DNA of 64,000 nucleotides from Carnobacterium mobile DSM 4848 (GTDB lineage Bacteria; Bacillota; Bacilli; Lactobacillales; Carnobacteriaceae), in NCBI RefSeq assembly GCF_000744825.1, contig NZ_JQMR01000001.1, forward strand, positions 62,001 through 126,000. Direction: 5' to 3'. Below, in pieces: positions 18,394 to 27,431 of the stretch. A program made the translations under genes and the position numbers. The notes beneath the pieces are model-generated. The model made no database searches and had not been told where the DNA came from. It saw nothing but the letters and a program-made list of their open reading frames with translations. Position 1 is the first letter of the stretch; each line of letters begins with the position of its first letter.

Positions 18394-18699
18394 ATGAATG
18401 TCATTATGGTTTGTTCGGGTGGTATGTCAAGTACAATTGTCGTTAAAGCAATAAAGAAAGAGGCAGATAAACAAGGTTTAGATTTAGATATCAAAGCTGT
18501 TGGATCAGGAGAAGTAGAAGAAGAGTTAAAAAATGAAAAGTATGATTTGCTGCTTGTTGCACCACAGGTAAAGCATAGATTTGCTGCTTTTGAGACTTAT
18601 GCTAATGAAGCTGGTGTTCCAATCGAAAAAGTGGAGCCAATGGGCTATACTCCTATCGGTGCTCCAAAAACATTAGAAACAATAAAAAAATACCAGTAA
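18394..18699 (+). CDS. PTS cellobiose/chitobiose-family EIIB
   Basis: A 101-residue soluble protein starting MNVIMVCSGGMSSTIVVKAI. Cys7 in VCSGGMSS is the phosphorylation site of the lactose/cellobiose EIIB family (PF02302). Later LLLVAPQVKHRF and the MGYTPIGAPKTL end fit the family and its normal length. It accepts phosphate from EIIA (gene at 21751) and passes it to the sugar during transport by the next gene. AGAGGAGG precedes the ATG. As the first gene of an operon with muramic-acid enzymes, it probably serves a cell-wall amino sugar instead of cellobiose. Confidence 0.92.
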   Translation: MNVIMVCSGGMSSTIVVKAIKKEADKQGLDLDIKAVGSGEVEEELKNEKYDLLLVAPQVKHRFAAFETYANEAGVPIEKVEPMGYTPIGAPKTLETIKKYQ

Positions 18700-18772
18700 T
18701 TATTTTTAAGAAGATCTATACGTGTAATAAAATGAGTATTTACCAATTATTTACTTAAAGGAGAAAATAAAA

Positions 18773-20101
18773 ATGACGAACTTTTTAAATTGGTTGGAAA
18801 CAAAGTTTATGCCGCCATTAGCGAAGCTTTCTGAACAAAAACATTTAAAAGCGATTCGGGATGGAGTTATCTCTACATTATCACTGATTATTATTGGCTG
18901 TTTCTTCCTAGTTATAGGAAATCCGCCTGTAGAATCTTGGGCTGAAGCTATTGCTCCTTACGCGGCTCAAATAGCTATACCGTTTCGGATTACCACTGGT
19001 TTAATGTCTTTATATGCAGCATATGGAATGGGATATAGTTTATCGAAATCATATAAGCTAGATGGTGTTTCGGGAGGAGTTTTGTCTTTAGCTACCTTTT
19101 TAATGTTAACGATTCCAGTAAACGTTGATGCTTCTCTTCCTGCAGATGCTGGTATTGGTTGGGTGCTTCCGATGGGTAACCTTGGCGGATCAGGCATGTT
19201 TTCTGCTATTTTGGCAATGATTTTTGCAGTTGAAGTATTACGATTTTTCAAACAAAAGAATTTAATGATCAAGATGCCAGAGCAAGTACCTGAATCTGTT
19301 GCGCGAAGTTTTGAAGCTCTGATTCCTGGAGCATTCGTTATTGTTTTTGTTTGGATTATTCGTGTATTGCTTAACTTTGATATCAATCAAATTTTAATCA
19401 ACATTTTTTCACCATTAAATAATATTTTAGGCAATAATTTGTTAGGAGTCTTATTGCCGGTTGTATTGATTACTTTATTATGGGCAGCAGGTGTGCATGG
19501 AGTGAGTGTTATCGGTTCGATCGTTAGACCCATGTGGTTAGTCATGCTTGAAGCAAATGGACAAGCATTGATCAGTGGTACTCCGGGGAATGAATTGCCT
19601 TATATTGCTCCAGAACAATTCTATCAATGGTTAGTATGGGTTGGTGGATCTGGTGCGACATTGTCTTTATGTATCTTATTATTATTTACAAAATCTGTTT
19701 ATTTAAAGCAAGTAGGACGTTTTTCAATTATTCCAGCTATTTTTAATATCAATGAACCCTTGATATTCGGAGCACCAATCGTGATGAATCCGATACTGGC
19801 TATTCCGTTTGTGGTAGCTCCGTCAGTAACGACAACTATCAGTTATTTTGCAGTGAAATTTAGTATTATTAATGGATTCTCTGTTAATGCCCCATGGACA
19901 TTACCAGCACCAATTGGAGCATTCTTATCTGCAGGAAATGATTGGAAAGCGGCTGTCTTAGTATTAATCAACATAACTATTGCTAGTTTGATTTACTATC
20001 CGTTTGTCAAAGTCTATGATAAGAAAATGCTAGAAGAAGAAAATACAGAAGTACAAGAAAATGAGTTTAACGAAGTAAATGCAGTAACCAGTTCAAGATA
20101 A
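18773..20101 (+). CDS. PTS cellobiose-family EIIC permease
   Basis: A 442-residue membrane permease of the EIIC lactose/cellobiose group (PF02378). It has about ten membrane segments, the HLKAIRDGVISTLSLIIIGC start and the substrate-binding block FSIIPAIFNINEPLIFGAP with its NEP signature (each quoted in part). The C-terminal acidic tail is cytoplasmic. It sits 73 bases after EIIB. With MupG, AnmK and a MurR-like regulator in the same operon, the likely substrate is a MurNAc-containing sugar such as MurNAc-GlcNAc. That substrate is inference, because ordinary MurNAc carriers (MurP) belong to another PTS family. Confidence 0.9.
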   Translation: MTNFLNWLETKFMPPLAKLSEQKHLKAIRDGVISTLSLIIIGCFFLVIGNPPVESWAEAIAPYAAQIAIPFRITTGLMSLYAAYGMGYSLSKSYKLDGVSGGVLSLATFLMLTIPVNVDASLPADAGIGWVLPMGNLGGSGMFSAILAMIFAVEVLRFFKQKNLMIKMPEQVPESVARSFEALIPGAFVIVFVWIIRVLLNFDINQILINIFSPLNNILGNNLLGVLLPVVLITLLWAAGVHGVSVIGSIVRPMWLVMLEANGQALISGTPGNELPYIAPEQFYQWLVWVGGSGATLSLCILLLFTKSVYLKQVGRFSIIPAIFNINEPLIFGAPIVMNPILAIPFVVAPSVTTTISYFAVKFSIINGFSVNAPWTLPAPIGAFLSAGNDWKAAVLVLINITIASLIYYPFVKVYDKKMLEEENTEVQENEFNEVNAVTSSR

Positions 20102-20165
20102 GTGGGAGAGGGCTGTTTAGGATAAACTAATCAGTCCTTTTCATTCTAGAATAGGAGGGGAAAAA

Positions 20166-20489
20166 ATGAAATTGATTATCATACTGGTACTTATTCTTTT
20201 TATTTTGATAGGAGTAAAGTTAGTGAATATCTTACAAAAAAAAGGAATCTTTATCAATCGATGGATTTTTGGTTTTGCAGCTTTTCTGATTGTTTTAATT
20301 CCGAGTGTATTTTTTGATTCAATTCCTGATATTGGAAAGAACCTATTGTATGTACTTTCCGGTTTGTTTGCAATTATGTTTTTTGAAACAGGCCGTATTA
20401 TGATCGAAAAGAATGAAATAAAAGGGATGATCCGCTCAGACCAGTTTCCTAAGACAGCTAAAAAGAAGACGAAAGTTGCTAGCAAGTAA
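20166..20489 (+). CDS. Small three-helix membrane protein of the PTS operon
   Basis: A 107-residue protein with hydrophobic segments at about residues 2-21, 32-50 and 58-76 and a basic C-terminal tail rich in lysine. I do not recognise a family. A strong ATAGGAGGGG site precedes its ATG, and it lies between the EIIC and MupG-like genes, so it is surely co-expressed. It may be an accessory of the permease, but nothing in the sequence shows this. Confidence 0.75.
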   Translation: MKLIIILVLILFILIGVKLVNILQKKGIFINRWIFGFAAFLIVLIPSVFFDSIPDIGKNLLYVLSGLFAIMFFETGRIMIEKNEIKGMIRSDQFPKTAKKKTKVASK

Positions 20490-20570
20490 CTAGAACATAT
20501 ACAAAATAGACCAAGCGATAAAATCTATTCGAGTGATAGTATGAATAAGAAAGAAATGGAGAAAGATAAA

Positions 20571-21668
20571 ATGAGACGATTAGGCATATCCGTATACCCC
20601 AATCATAGTACGGTTGAAGAAATCAGAGATTACATTGAACTGGCTGCTCGCTATAATTTTAAAAGAGTTTTTACTTGCTTACTCTCTGTAGAAGGCAATA
20701 AGGAAGAAGTAGTTAAAGAATTTACAGAAGTCATTGCATTTGCAAAAGAAAAAAAGATGGAGGTAATTGCTGATGTCAGTCCTAAAGTATTTGGAGAATT
20801 AAATATCAGCTACCAAGATCTAACTTTTTTTAAAGAAATAGGAGCGGATGGAATCCGTTTAGATATGGGATATACCGGTAATGAGGAGTCTATTATGACT
20901 TTTAATCCTCAAGGACTAAAAATTGAATTGAACATTAGCAGCGGTACGAAATATTTAGACAATATTTTAAGTTATCAAGCTAATGCTGATCAGTTAATGG
21001 GATGCCATAATTTTTATCCTCATCGGTATACCGGCTTGAACTATGACCACTTTATCGAAACCAGTAAGCAATACAAGAAACAGGGCATCACGACTGCAGC
21101 ATTTGTTAACTCTCCGTCAGCTCATATCGGTCCATGGCCAGTAGACGAAGGATTATGTACATTGGAAATGCATCGCGAATTGCCAATAGTAGTTCAAGCA
21201 AAACATTTATGGGCTACAGAAGTGATTGATGATGTGATTATCGCTAATGCATTTGCAGCAGAAGAAGAATTAAAAGCATTAAGTGAAATCGATCCTTATC
21301 AATTAACCTTAAATTGTGAACTGGTTGAAGACATTCCAGAAACGGAGAAAAAAATCGTTTTAGAAGAATTGCATTTTAATCGAGGTGATGTTTCAGATTA
21401 TGTCATTCGTTCTACACAAAGCCGTGTAAAGTATAAAGGACATGAATTCGTTCCTTTTAACACTAAGGACCTTCAGAGAGGAGATGTTATCATTGAAACA
21501 TCTCTTTATGCTCATTATGCCGGCGAATTACAAGTTGCTTTACAAGCGATGAAAAATTCTGGAAAAACCAATGTTGTCGGTCACGTTGTTGAAGATGAAC
21601 ACTTTTTATTAGATTATGTAAAACCTTGGCAAAAATTCAAATTTCATTTAAAAAAGGACGATCTTTAA
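20571..21668 (+). CDS. mupG: MupG-like 6-phospho-N-acetylmuramidase (DUF871 family)
   Basis: The protein (365 residues from ATG 20571) matches the DUF871 family: RRLGISVYPNHSTVEEIRDY at the start, GADGIRLDMGYTGNEES, the NFYPHRYTGL segment, FVNSPSAHIGPWPVDEGL and a smaller C-terminal domain with FNRGDVSDYVIRSTQSR. The N-terminal part is a TIM-barrel. The S. aureus homologue MupG cuts MurNAc-6-phosphate from MurNAc-6P-GlcNAc after PTS uptake. The ATG at 20541 would add ten residues outside the conserved start; GGAG lies before 20571. Placed with PTS and AnmK genes, a role in peptidoglycan recycling is strongly suggested. Confidence 0.88.
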   Translation: MRRLGISVYPNHSTVEEIRDYIELAARYNFKRVFTCLLSVEGNKEEVVKEFTEVIAFAKEKKMEVIADVSPKVFGELNISYQDLTFFKEIGADGIRLDMGYTGNEESIMTFNPQGLKIELNISSGTKYLDNILSYQANADQLMGCHNFYPHRYTGLNYDHFIETSKQYKKQGITTAAFVNSPSAHIGPWPVDEGLCTLEMHRELPIVVQAKHLWATEVIDDVIIANAFAAEEELKALSEIDPYQLTLNCELVEDIPETEKKIVLEELHFNRGDVSDYVIRSTQSRVKYKGHEFVPFNTKDLQRGDVIIETSLYAHYAGELQVALQAMKNSGKTNVVGHVVEDEHFLLDYVKPWQKFKFHLKKDDL

Positions 21669-21750
21669 ATGATTTTAAAAGAAAAAGGTCTACATAGATG
21701 AGTATTTTCTGCTTTTCTAGTTCTAAAACAACAAAAAGGAGTTTAAAAAA

Positions 21751-22077
21751 ATGGAAGATTTAGAAACTATTATTTTTGAAATTATTATTCATGGAGGAAA
21801 TGCTCGAGCATTAGCTTATGAAGCTCTTGAAAAAGCTCGTTTAAATGAGTATGAAGAAACTGATCGTTTGATGGAAGAATGCAAAAAAGAAATGAATTTA
21901 GCACATAATACTCAGACTAAATTAGTACAAGATGAAGTTCGGGGCAACGATGTAAACATTAGTTTGTTGTTAATTCATGCTCAAGATCAATTAATGACTT
22001 CAATGGCTGAGCAGACCTTGATTCTTCAAATGATTGAGATGCAGAAAGAAATCAATACATTAAGAAATAAGGAGTGA
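21751..22077 (+). CDS. PTS lactose/cellobiose-family EIIA
   Basis: A 108-residue EIIA of the PF02255 type. It has IIIHGGNARALAYEALEKA near the N-terminus and LLLIHAQDQLMTSMAEQ later; the histidine in IHAQDQLM (His76) is the expected phosphorylation site. It carries phosphate from HPr to the EIIB at 18394. Separation of EIIA from EIIB and EIIC by the small membrane protein and mupG is unusual but the whole set is in one direction with short gaps. Confidence 0.92.
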   Translation: MEDLETIIFEIIIHGGNARALAYEALEKARLNEYEETDRLMEECKKEMNLAHNTQTKLVQDEVRGNDVNISLLLIHAQDQLMTSMAEQTLILQMIEMQKEINTLRNKE

Positions 22078-22081
22078 TGAA

Positions 22082-23218
22082 ATGGCGTTTGCAGTAGGGT
22101 TAATGTCAGGAACTTCTCTAGATGGTATTGATGCAGCTTTAGTTGAAATAAAAGGCACAAATACAGAAACTACAGTTAATTTAATCGATTTTATTACGTA
22201 CCCGTTAGGAACTGAAACGATAGCAAAAATCAAAGATGTACTTTCTATACAAACGTCTTCTGTTGATAAGATTTGCAGCTTAAACTTTGAATTAGGTTAT
22301 TTATTTAGTGAAGCCGTTAAAGAAGTCTGTAAAAAAGCTGAATTCCCCTTATCACAGTTAGACTTTGTTGCTTCTCACGGACAGACAATTTTTCATTTGC
22401 CTATTCCAGACGTATCTCAAGTTGCCTCAACACTTCAAATTGGCGAATCAGCAGTTATTTGTGAAGAAGTCAAAACAACGGTTGTTTCTGATTTCAGAAC
22501 GCGAGACATGGCATTAAAAGGACAAGGAGCTCCGATTGTGCCCTATTCTGAATTCGTTTTATACCGTGATGAAAAAAGGACCCGTTTACTACAAAATATT
22601 GGCGGAATAGGGAACGTTACAGTTATTCCTAGTTCAGCTGAATTAGAAGAGCTTACAGCTTTTGATACAGGACCTGGAAATATGATCATTGATGAATTGT
22701 GTGAGGTGTTTTATCAAAAAAAATACGATGAAAATGGTCATTATGCTGCATTAGGGAAAGTAAATGAAGAAGTATTAAATGAAATGATGGAACATCCATT
22801 CATTAAGAGGCATTATCCGAAAACGACTGGAAGAGAAGAGTTTGGCAAAGAATATACACAAGCTTTACTAGAAAAGTGGCAAGGAAAAATAAAACCAAAT
22901 GATTTAATAGCAACCGTCACTATGTTTACTGCACAAGCAATTGCTGTAAATGCGAAGCCATTTATAGATCAATCGACAGATTTGATTATAAGCGGCGGTG
23001 GAAGCTATAACGACACTTTAGTTCAAATGATTAAAGAACAATTACCTGAAGTACATGTAATGATTCAAGAAGAAGTCGGACTTTCTTCAGAAGCAAAAGA
23101 AGCCATTGCAATGACGATTTTAGCGAACCAAACATTGCATCACTTACCTAGTAATGTTCCAAGTGCCACCGGAGCAAAAAAAGCAGCAATACTTGGAAAA
23201 GTTACTTATTATCAATAG
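22082..23218 (+). CDS. anmK: Anhydro-N-acetylmuramic acid kinase
   Basis: 378 residues, full length for AnmK (PF03702). GLMSGTSLDGIDAAL at the start is the phosphate-binding loop, followed by VASHGQTIFHLP, LQNIGGIGNVT, FDTGPGNMIID and SGGGSYNDTLVQMI. The enzyme opens 1,6-anhydroMurNAc and phosphorylates it to MurNAc-6-phosphate in the cytoplasm. It begins 5 bases after the EIIA stop with GGAGTGATG as its site, so the genes are coupled. Its presence implies that anhydro-muropeptides, made by lytic transglycosylases, are among the recycled material. No MurQ etherase gene is in the window. Confidence 0.95.
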   Translation: MAFAVGLMSGTSLDGIDAALVEIKGTNTETTVNLIDFITYPLGTETIAKIKDVLSIQTSSVDKICSLNFELGYLFSEAVKEVCKKAEFPLSQLDFVASHGQTIFHLPIPDVSQVASTLQIGESAVICEEVKTTVVSDFRTRDMALKGQGAPIVPYSEFVLYRDEKRTRLLQNIGGIGNVTVIPSSAELEELTAFDTGPGNMIIDELCEVFYQKKYDENGHYAALGKVNEEVLNEMMEHPFIKRHYPKTTGREEFGKEYTQALLEKWQGKIKPNDLIATVTMFTAQAIAVNAKPFIDQSTDLIISGGGSYNDTLVQMIKEQLPEVHVMIQEEVGLSSEAKEAIAMTILANQTLHHLPSNVPSATGAKKAAILGKVTYYQ

Positions 23219-23270
23219 ATTGATTTCTTCATGAAATTCCTGTAATCTTTGATAATATGAGGTGAAAAAA

Positions 23271-24122
23271 ATGGTCGGAAATAATATTTTAGGCAGGATC
23301 AGGAGCGTGTTAAGCGAACTTCCAAATTCAGAAAAAAAGATTGGGAATTTTATTTTACAGCACCCAGAAGAAACAATTAAAATGACAACCGCTCAATTGG
23401 GCGAAGCATCTGATTCCAATTCTACCGCTGTGATACGATTTTGCAACCGAATCGGCATAAACGGATTCACAAAATTAAAAGTCGATTTATCAGCTGAAAT
23501 TGTTTCAGCCGACGAAATAGATTATGCAGATATACAATCAGAAGAATCCATTAATGAAATTAAGAGTAAACTATTAGGCAATGCTTTTAAATCAATGGAA
23601 GAAACAATTTCTTTAATGAATGATTACGATATTGAAAAAATAGTGGAACTTTTATATACGGCCTCAATTATCTATGTATATGGAATTGGATCATCACATC
23701 TAGTAGCTGAGAACACAGCTCAAAAGTGGAGTAGAATTGGGAAAGTTTGTATTTGTCCTACTGACTCTCATAGTTTGCTTACTATGCTGACATCCGCTCC
23801 CAAAAATGCTGTTTTTTTTAGTATTTCTAATTCAGGTGAAACACGAGAAATTATCGAGTTGATTAAAGTAGCTGAAAAATACCATATTAAAACAATTGGA
23901 TTAACTCAATTTGGAAATAATCCGCTCTCCAATCGAGTGACTTATTCTTTGCAAACTGTAAGACCATATGAAAATGAGAATAAACGTGGTGCAACTAGTT
24001 CTTTACATGCTCAATTTATTGCAGTAGATGTACTTTTCTACGCCTATGCTGCTAAAGATTATGAAAGCTCCATTGAAAAAATTAGACGATCGCGTACAGA
24101 AATCAATCGCTTTAAAAACTGA
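23271..24122 (+). CDS. MurR/RpiR family transcriptional regulator
   Basis: About 283 residues. The N-terminal RpiR-type HTH (PF01418; about 1-75) includes NSEKKIGNFILQHPEE and DSNSTAVIRFCNRIGINGF, and the C-terminal SIS sugar-binding domain (about 120-250) has IYVYGIGSSHLVAENT and FFSISNSGETREIIEL. Regulators of this kind sense phosphosugars such as MurNAc-6P. It is the last gene of the recycling operon, 52 bases after anmK. ATG 23271 is preferred over GTG 23262 because GAGG overlaps the latter. Confidence 0.88.
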   Translation: MVGNNILGRIRSVLSELPNSEKKIGNFILQHPEETIKMTTAQLGEASDSNSTAVIRFCNRIGINGFTKLKVDLSAEIVSADEIDYADIQSEESINEIKSKLLGNAFKSMEETISLMNDYDIEKIVELLYTASIIYVYGIGSSHLVAENTAQKWSRIGKVCICPTDSHSLLTMLTSAPKNAVFFSISNSGETREIIELIKVAEKYHIKTIGLTQFGNNPLSNRVTYSLQTVRPYENENKRGATSSLHAQFIAVDVLFYAYAAKDYESSIEKIRRSRTEINRFKN

Positions 24123-24205
24123 AACTTTAACTATTGAATTAAATAGTTGGAGTTAAAGATGTACGGGTCTTTGGAAACAAATGTTTTTAAAGAAGATAAT
24201 AAAAA

Positions 24206-24249
24206 AAAGCCATGGTTATCTATTTTATACTGGAGATAACTATGGCTTT
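24206..24249. terminator. Hairpin downstream of the MurR-like gene
   Basis: AAAGCCATGGTTATC pairs with GATAACTATGGCTTT around a 14-base loop. Eight A residues precede it but no T-run follows, so it is a better terminator on the minus strand than on the plus strand. The rest of the 307-base gap 24123-24430 holds no gene; AGAAGGGG before 24431 is the next ribosome binding site. Confidence 0.5.
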
Positions 24250-24430
24250 GCGGTTGCTTTAAAAGCTGAAATAATTCTTATACTCTCAGAAAGAATCCAC
24301 TCAATATAGTATTACTTAATTCTTTCTTTTATTTACCGTTATTATCGATATAAACAAAGAAAGGAGAATCAAAAGAGCTGGTATATCCTCATACGTTTTA
24401 TTATTAATATAAAATAGAAGGGGATTTTTT

Positions 24431-25624
24431 ATGAAAAATTGGAAAGTTATTATATGGTTATGTGTATTTTACCCTGCCGGGATTTATTTCATGTTTAAAT
24501 ATACGAAATGGAAAAAAGGTATTAAGTATACTATTACAGCGTTTCTAAGTATTATTGCAGGTATTATTGTTGCTTCTGGAGAGTTGTTTTTTTCCTTAGT
24601 CATTTCTGGAATGTTTATTTTTTTAATTGGATTAATATCCATTGTTAAAAGTGTTGTCAATAAAGGAAGTAAAAAAGTGCCATTTGCTATTTTATTTGTT
24701 GGCATCTTGCTATTTGGCTTTAGTATTCCACAAGTTGAAAGCCAAGAAGCAGAACGAGTAGCAATAGAACAACAGCAGCAAAAAGAAGAACAAAAAGAAC
24801 AAGAAAAGAAAGAAAAAGAAAAACAACTTGCTCAATTAAAAGAAGCCACTGTAGCCGTTGAAGCTGTTGAACAAGATAAAAATAGAGAAAACTATGATAA
24901 GGCCTACACACTAGTAGCTGCTCTTGCACTAGAAGATGAAGGTCTAACCAAACGTTTAAAAGTTATTGATACATATTTAATTAAAGAAGAAAAAACGAAA
25001 GAAGCTACTCTTGCAGTAGAAGCAGCAGAAGAAAATAAGACGAGAGAAAATTACGATAAAGCCTTTTCTATTGTTTCTTCTATTGACCTAGAAGACTCTG
25101 ATTTAGATGCACGATTAGCAGAAGTAGAAAAATTTGTAGTCTCAGAAGAAGATAAAAATGAAAAAGCTGTTGCCGCTTTAGAAAAAGTAAAATCAGATAA
25201 AAATAGAGATTCTTATAACGCAGCCTCCACGTTAATTTCTGCATTAGCTGTAAAGAATACAAACTTAACTTATAGACTAAAAGAAGTTGATAAAGTTATA
25301 AGTGCTGAAGAAACTAGGATAGCTACTGAGAAAGCAAAAGAAGCTGAAGAAGCTCAAAAAGCCGAAGAAGAACTTGTTGCTGAAGAGAATAAAAAAGCAA
25401 CCAAAGAGGCTGAACAGCGAGAACAAGCTAAAAACGAAAACCCAACAACTTCCAGTGCTGGATCATATGTGGATGCTCAAGTAAACGGCTTAATTAAAGG
25501 AAGCAGTTCGGGAATCTATCATGTACCGGGTAGTACGTATTATGACAGAACTACAAATCCTGTTGCCTATTTTACCTCAATAGAAGAAGCGCAAGCTGCT
25601 GGATATCGAGCACCCTTGAGGTGA
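24431..25624 (+). CDS. Membrane protein with three internal repeats and a compact C-terminal domain
   Basis: A 397-residue protein. Four hydrophobic segments at about 6-22, 31-49, 52-70 and 82-98 anchor it. A glutamine/glutamate/lysine coiled coil follows (about 100-135). Then come three repeats of about 53 residues, each with an AVEA.E..K.RENYDKA-like helix, a D/L-rich turn and LxxRLxEVDxxI. A second coiled coil precedes a C-terminal block with [13 protein letters not shown] and [11 protein letters not shown], which resembles the Ada-like or 'sunset' ends of some Firmicutes nucleases but has no cysteine. The function is unknown. It has its own AGAAGGGG site and is followed by a small basic gene. 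Confidence 0.75.
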   Translation: MKNWKVIIWLCVFYPAGIYFMFKYTKWKKGIKYTITAFLSIIAGIIVASGELFFSLVISGMFIFLIGLISIVKSVVNKGSKKVPFAILFVGILLFGFSIPQVESQEAERVAIEQQQQKEEQKEQEKKEKEKQLAQLKEATVAVEAVEQDKNRENYDKAYTLVAALALEDEGLTKRLKVIDTYLIKEEKTKEATLAVEAAEENKTRENYDKAFSIVSSIDLEDSDLDARLAEVEKFVVSEEDKNEKAVAALEKVKSDKNRDSYNAASTLISALAVKNTNLTYRLKEVDKVISAEETRIATEKAKEAEEAQKAEEELVAEENKKATKEAEQREQAKNENPTTSSAGSYVDAQVNGLIKGSSSGIYHVPGSTYYDRTTNPVAYFTSIEEAQAAGYRAPLR

Positions 25625-25650
25625 GTTTTAAGAAGGAGCGTGTTGTAGTA

Positions 25651-25851
25651 ATGAAAATAGGAATGAGAAAACCCAATATAAAAAAATCGATTAGCGCCCG
25701 GACTACAGGGAAAGCTAAAAGGGTGGTTAAAAAAACTGTCATACCGGGTTACGGAAAAAAAGGCACAGGTTGGATAAAAGATCCAAAAAAAGCAGCTTAC
25801 AATAAAGTATATAAAAAGACGACCTTTTCTATTTTTGATTGGTTCAAATAA
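25651..25851 (+). CDS. Small basic conserved protein, unknown function
   Basis: The 66-residue protein is very rich in lysine and ends GKKGTGWIKDPKKAAYNKVY then KKTTFSIFDWF. The WIKDPKKA.YNKVY..TTF pattern is one I associate with small phage or plasmid-borne Firmicutes proteins of unknown role. GAAGGAG is upstream, though about 14 bases from ATG 25651. It starts just after the preceding membrane-protein gene, and no other function is visible. Confidence 0.65.
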   Translation: MKIGMRKPNIKKSISARTTGKAKRVVKKTVIPGYGKKGTGWIKDPKKAAYNKVYKKTTFSIFDWFK

Positions 25852-25900
25852 ATTAAAAAATCTTATTTTCTGTTTCATAGGTTAGACTTTTAAATAAAAC

Positions 25901-25955
25901 AACAAGATCCAGTTATCATATAAGCGATGATAACTGAGCCTTGTTTCTTTTTTTT
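25901..25955. terminator. Bidirectional terminator between convergent genes
   Basis: AACAAGATCCAGTTATCA pairs with TGATAACTGAGCCTTGTT around a short loop and is followed by T-rich sequence on the plus strand and a poly-A (T on the minus strand) on the other side. It can serve the small basic gene and the minus-strand PTS gene. Confidence 0.75.
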
Positions 25956-27258
25956 AGCTTTGAAGCACTTCTTCTTTGCTTAAACTGTTTTCATAAATTT
26001 TAAAGAACGGGTAGTAAATGAAGATACTTAAAATGATCAAAGCGCAATAAAAGAGAACATTTTTAAAGTCCATTGTTGCTAAGTATGCTTGGGCGAAGAA
26101 TGGAGTGAAAGAAGGATCAATAATATATCCCATAGAAATAATTCCGCTTAGTTGAGCATAATAGGTCAGGACCAAGTTAATGATTGGCGTGATCAAAAAG
26201 GGAATAGCCAAGATGGGGTTAAATACGATAGGCAATCCAAAGATAATTGGCTCATTGATCCCGCAGATTCCTGGAACAATCGAAATTTTGCTTAAGGTCT
26301 TAAGATGCGTCAATTTACTGCGCATCATTAAAATAATCAAGCCCAATGTTCCGCCGGATCCGCCTAAAACAGAAATCCGGAACATTTGCAGGTTCATCGC
26401 CACATCTGGTTGTTGCCCATTAGCAACTAATTCACTGTTGATACCGGTATTGGCGATTCCAATTGAGAAAAGAATCGGAAAAATAATAGAAGAGCCGTTG
26501 ATACCGAACAACCATAAGAAGTTGCCGAATGTAACAATAGCGATAAAGCCCCAAAGGTTGCCGGCAAATCCTAAAGCAGGTGTGAGAATCGACATAATGA
26601 ATTCTGGGAAAGTACTGCCGGTTAAAGCAATGATAATTAAATTTGCTCCATAGATAAGAATGATATTAAAAAGTAAAGGAAGCAAGGAGTTCACAAAAGC
26701 AGTCACTGCAGTAGGAACAGAATCCGGCATCGTGATCTTCCAGTTCAGCCGATCAATCATCCGAGTAACTTCTACGACAATTAATCCGATAATAATAGCT
26801 ACGAATAAACCGTTAGTCTCAAGGAATTCAGTTGAGATTTGTCCTTCGACACTGTTGGCAGCTACTAACATGAAAATGGAAACGGACATCATTCCGTTCA
26901 TCGCGGCATTTAATTGATAGTCGCGTGCCAATGAATAAGCAATACCAAAAGCACAAATCAAACCAAAAATGCCCATTGTCATATTGTAAGGAGCTGTTAG
27001 CAAGTCATAATTCGCAACAGCAAATTCTTTCCAACTTGCTAAAAATCGGACAAAAAAGTTGGCTGTTTCTGGATTGTATAAGTCCAGATTGATCGGAGGG
27101 TTGGCAAAAATCAAGAATAGCGAACCCACCACGATGAACGGCAACCCGAACATCATCCCTGTAGAAATGGCTTTTAAATGAACCTGGTTACCCAATTTAT
27201 TCCCGATTGGACTTAAAACACGGTCTAATTTTTCTAGAAAAGTATCATTCTTTTTCAT
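25954..27258 (-). CDS. celB: PTS cellobiose-family EIIC permease
   Basis: A 434-residue EIIC of the cellobiose/diacetylchitobiose group with about ten membrane segments: HLKAISTGMMFGLPFIVVGS at the start and ISIVPGICGINEPIIFGLP near the end, containing the NEP substrate-binding motif. No EIIA or EIIB gene is adjacent, so it must share them with another system. GAGGAGAAAAGCC precedes the ATG. The DNA about 30 bases upstream of the start is the left side of the TnpB element, so the original promoter was probably displaced. Confidence 0.88.
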   Translation of the reverse strand: MKKNDTFLEKLDRVLSPIGNKLGNQVHLKAISTGMMFGLPFIVVGSLFLIFANPPINLDLYNPETANFFVRFLASWKEFAVANYDLLTAPYNMTMGIFGLICAFGIAYSLARDYQLNAAMNGMMSVSIFMLVAANSVEGQISTEFLETNGLFVAIIIGLIVVEVTRMIDRLNWKITMPDSVPTAVTAFVNSLLPLLFNIILIYGANLIIIALTGSTFPEFIMSILTPALGFAGNLWGFIAIVTFGNFLWLFGINGSSIIFPILFSIGIANTGINSELVANGQQPDVAMNLQMFRISVLGGSGGTLGLIILMMRSKLTHLKTLSKISIVPGICGINEPIIFGLPIVFNPILAIPFLITPIINLVLTYYAQLSGIISMGYIIDPSFTPFFAQAYLATMDFKNVLFYCALIILSIFIYYPFFKIYENSLSKEEVLQS

Positions 27259-27431
27259 GGCTTTTCTCCTCGTTTTTTAAGTTATTCGACAGAAGACTTC
27301 CACTTCTATCAGTAGGAGATACCTTTCGTTTGAGCTTTAGCTCAAAATGGTTGTGATTATCAATCACGTAAGCCTTTCCTTGCTTAAAAATCCTTTGTAG
27401 AGTATACTGTATTTAAAAAGGGGTAGAACAT

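Noticed and set aside
26180-26917. Plus-strand ORFs of 157 and 85 codons
   Set aside because: They are shadows of the minus-strand PTS EIIC gene, whose motifs are clear.
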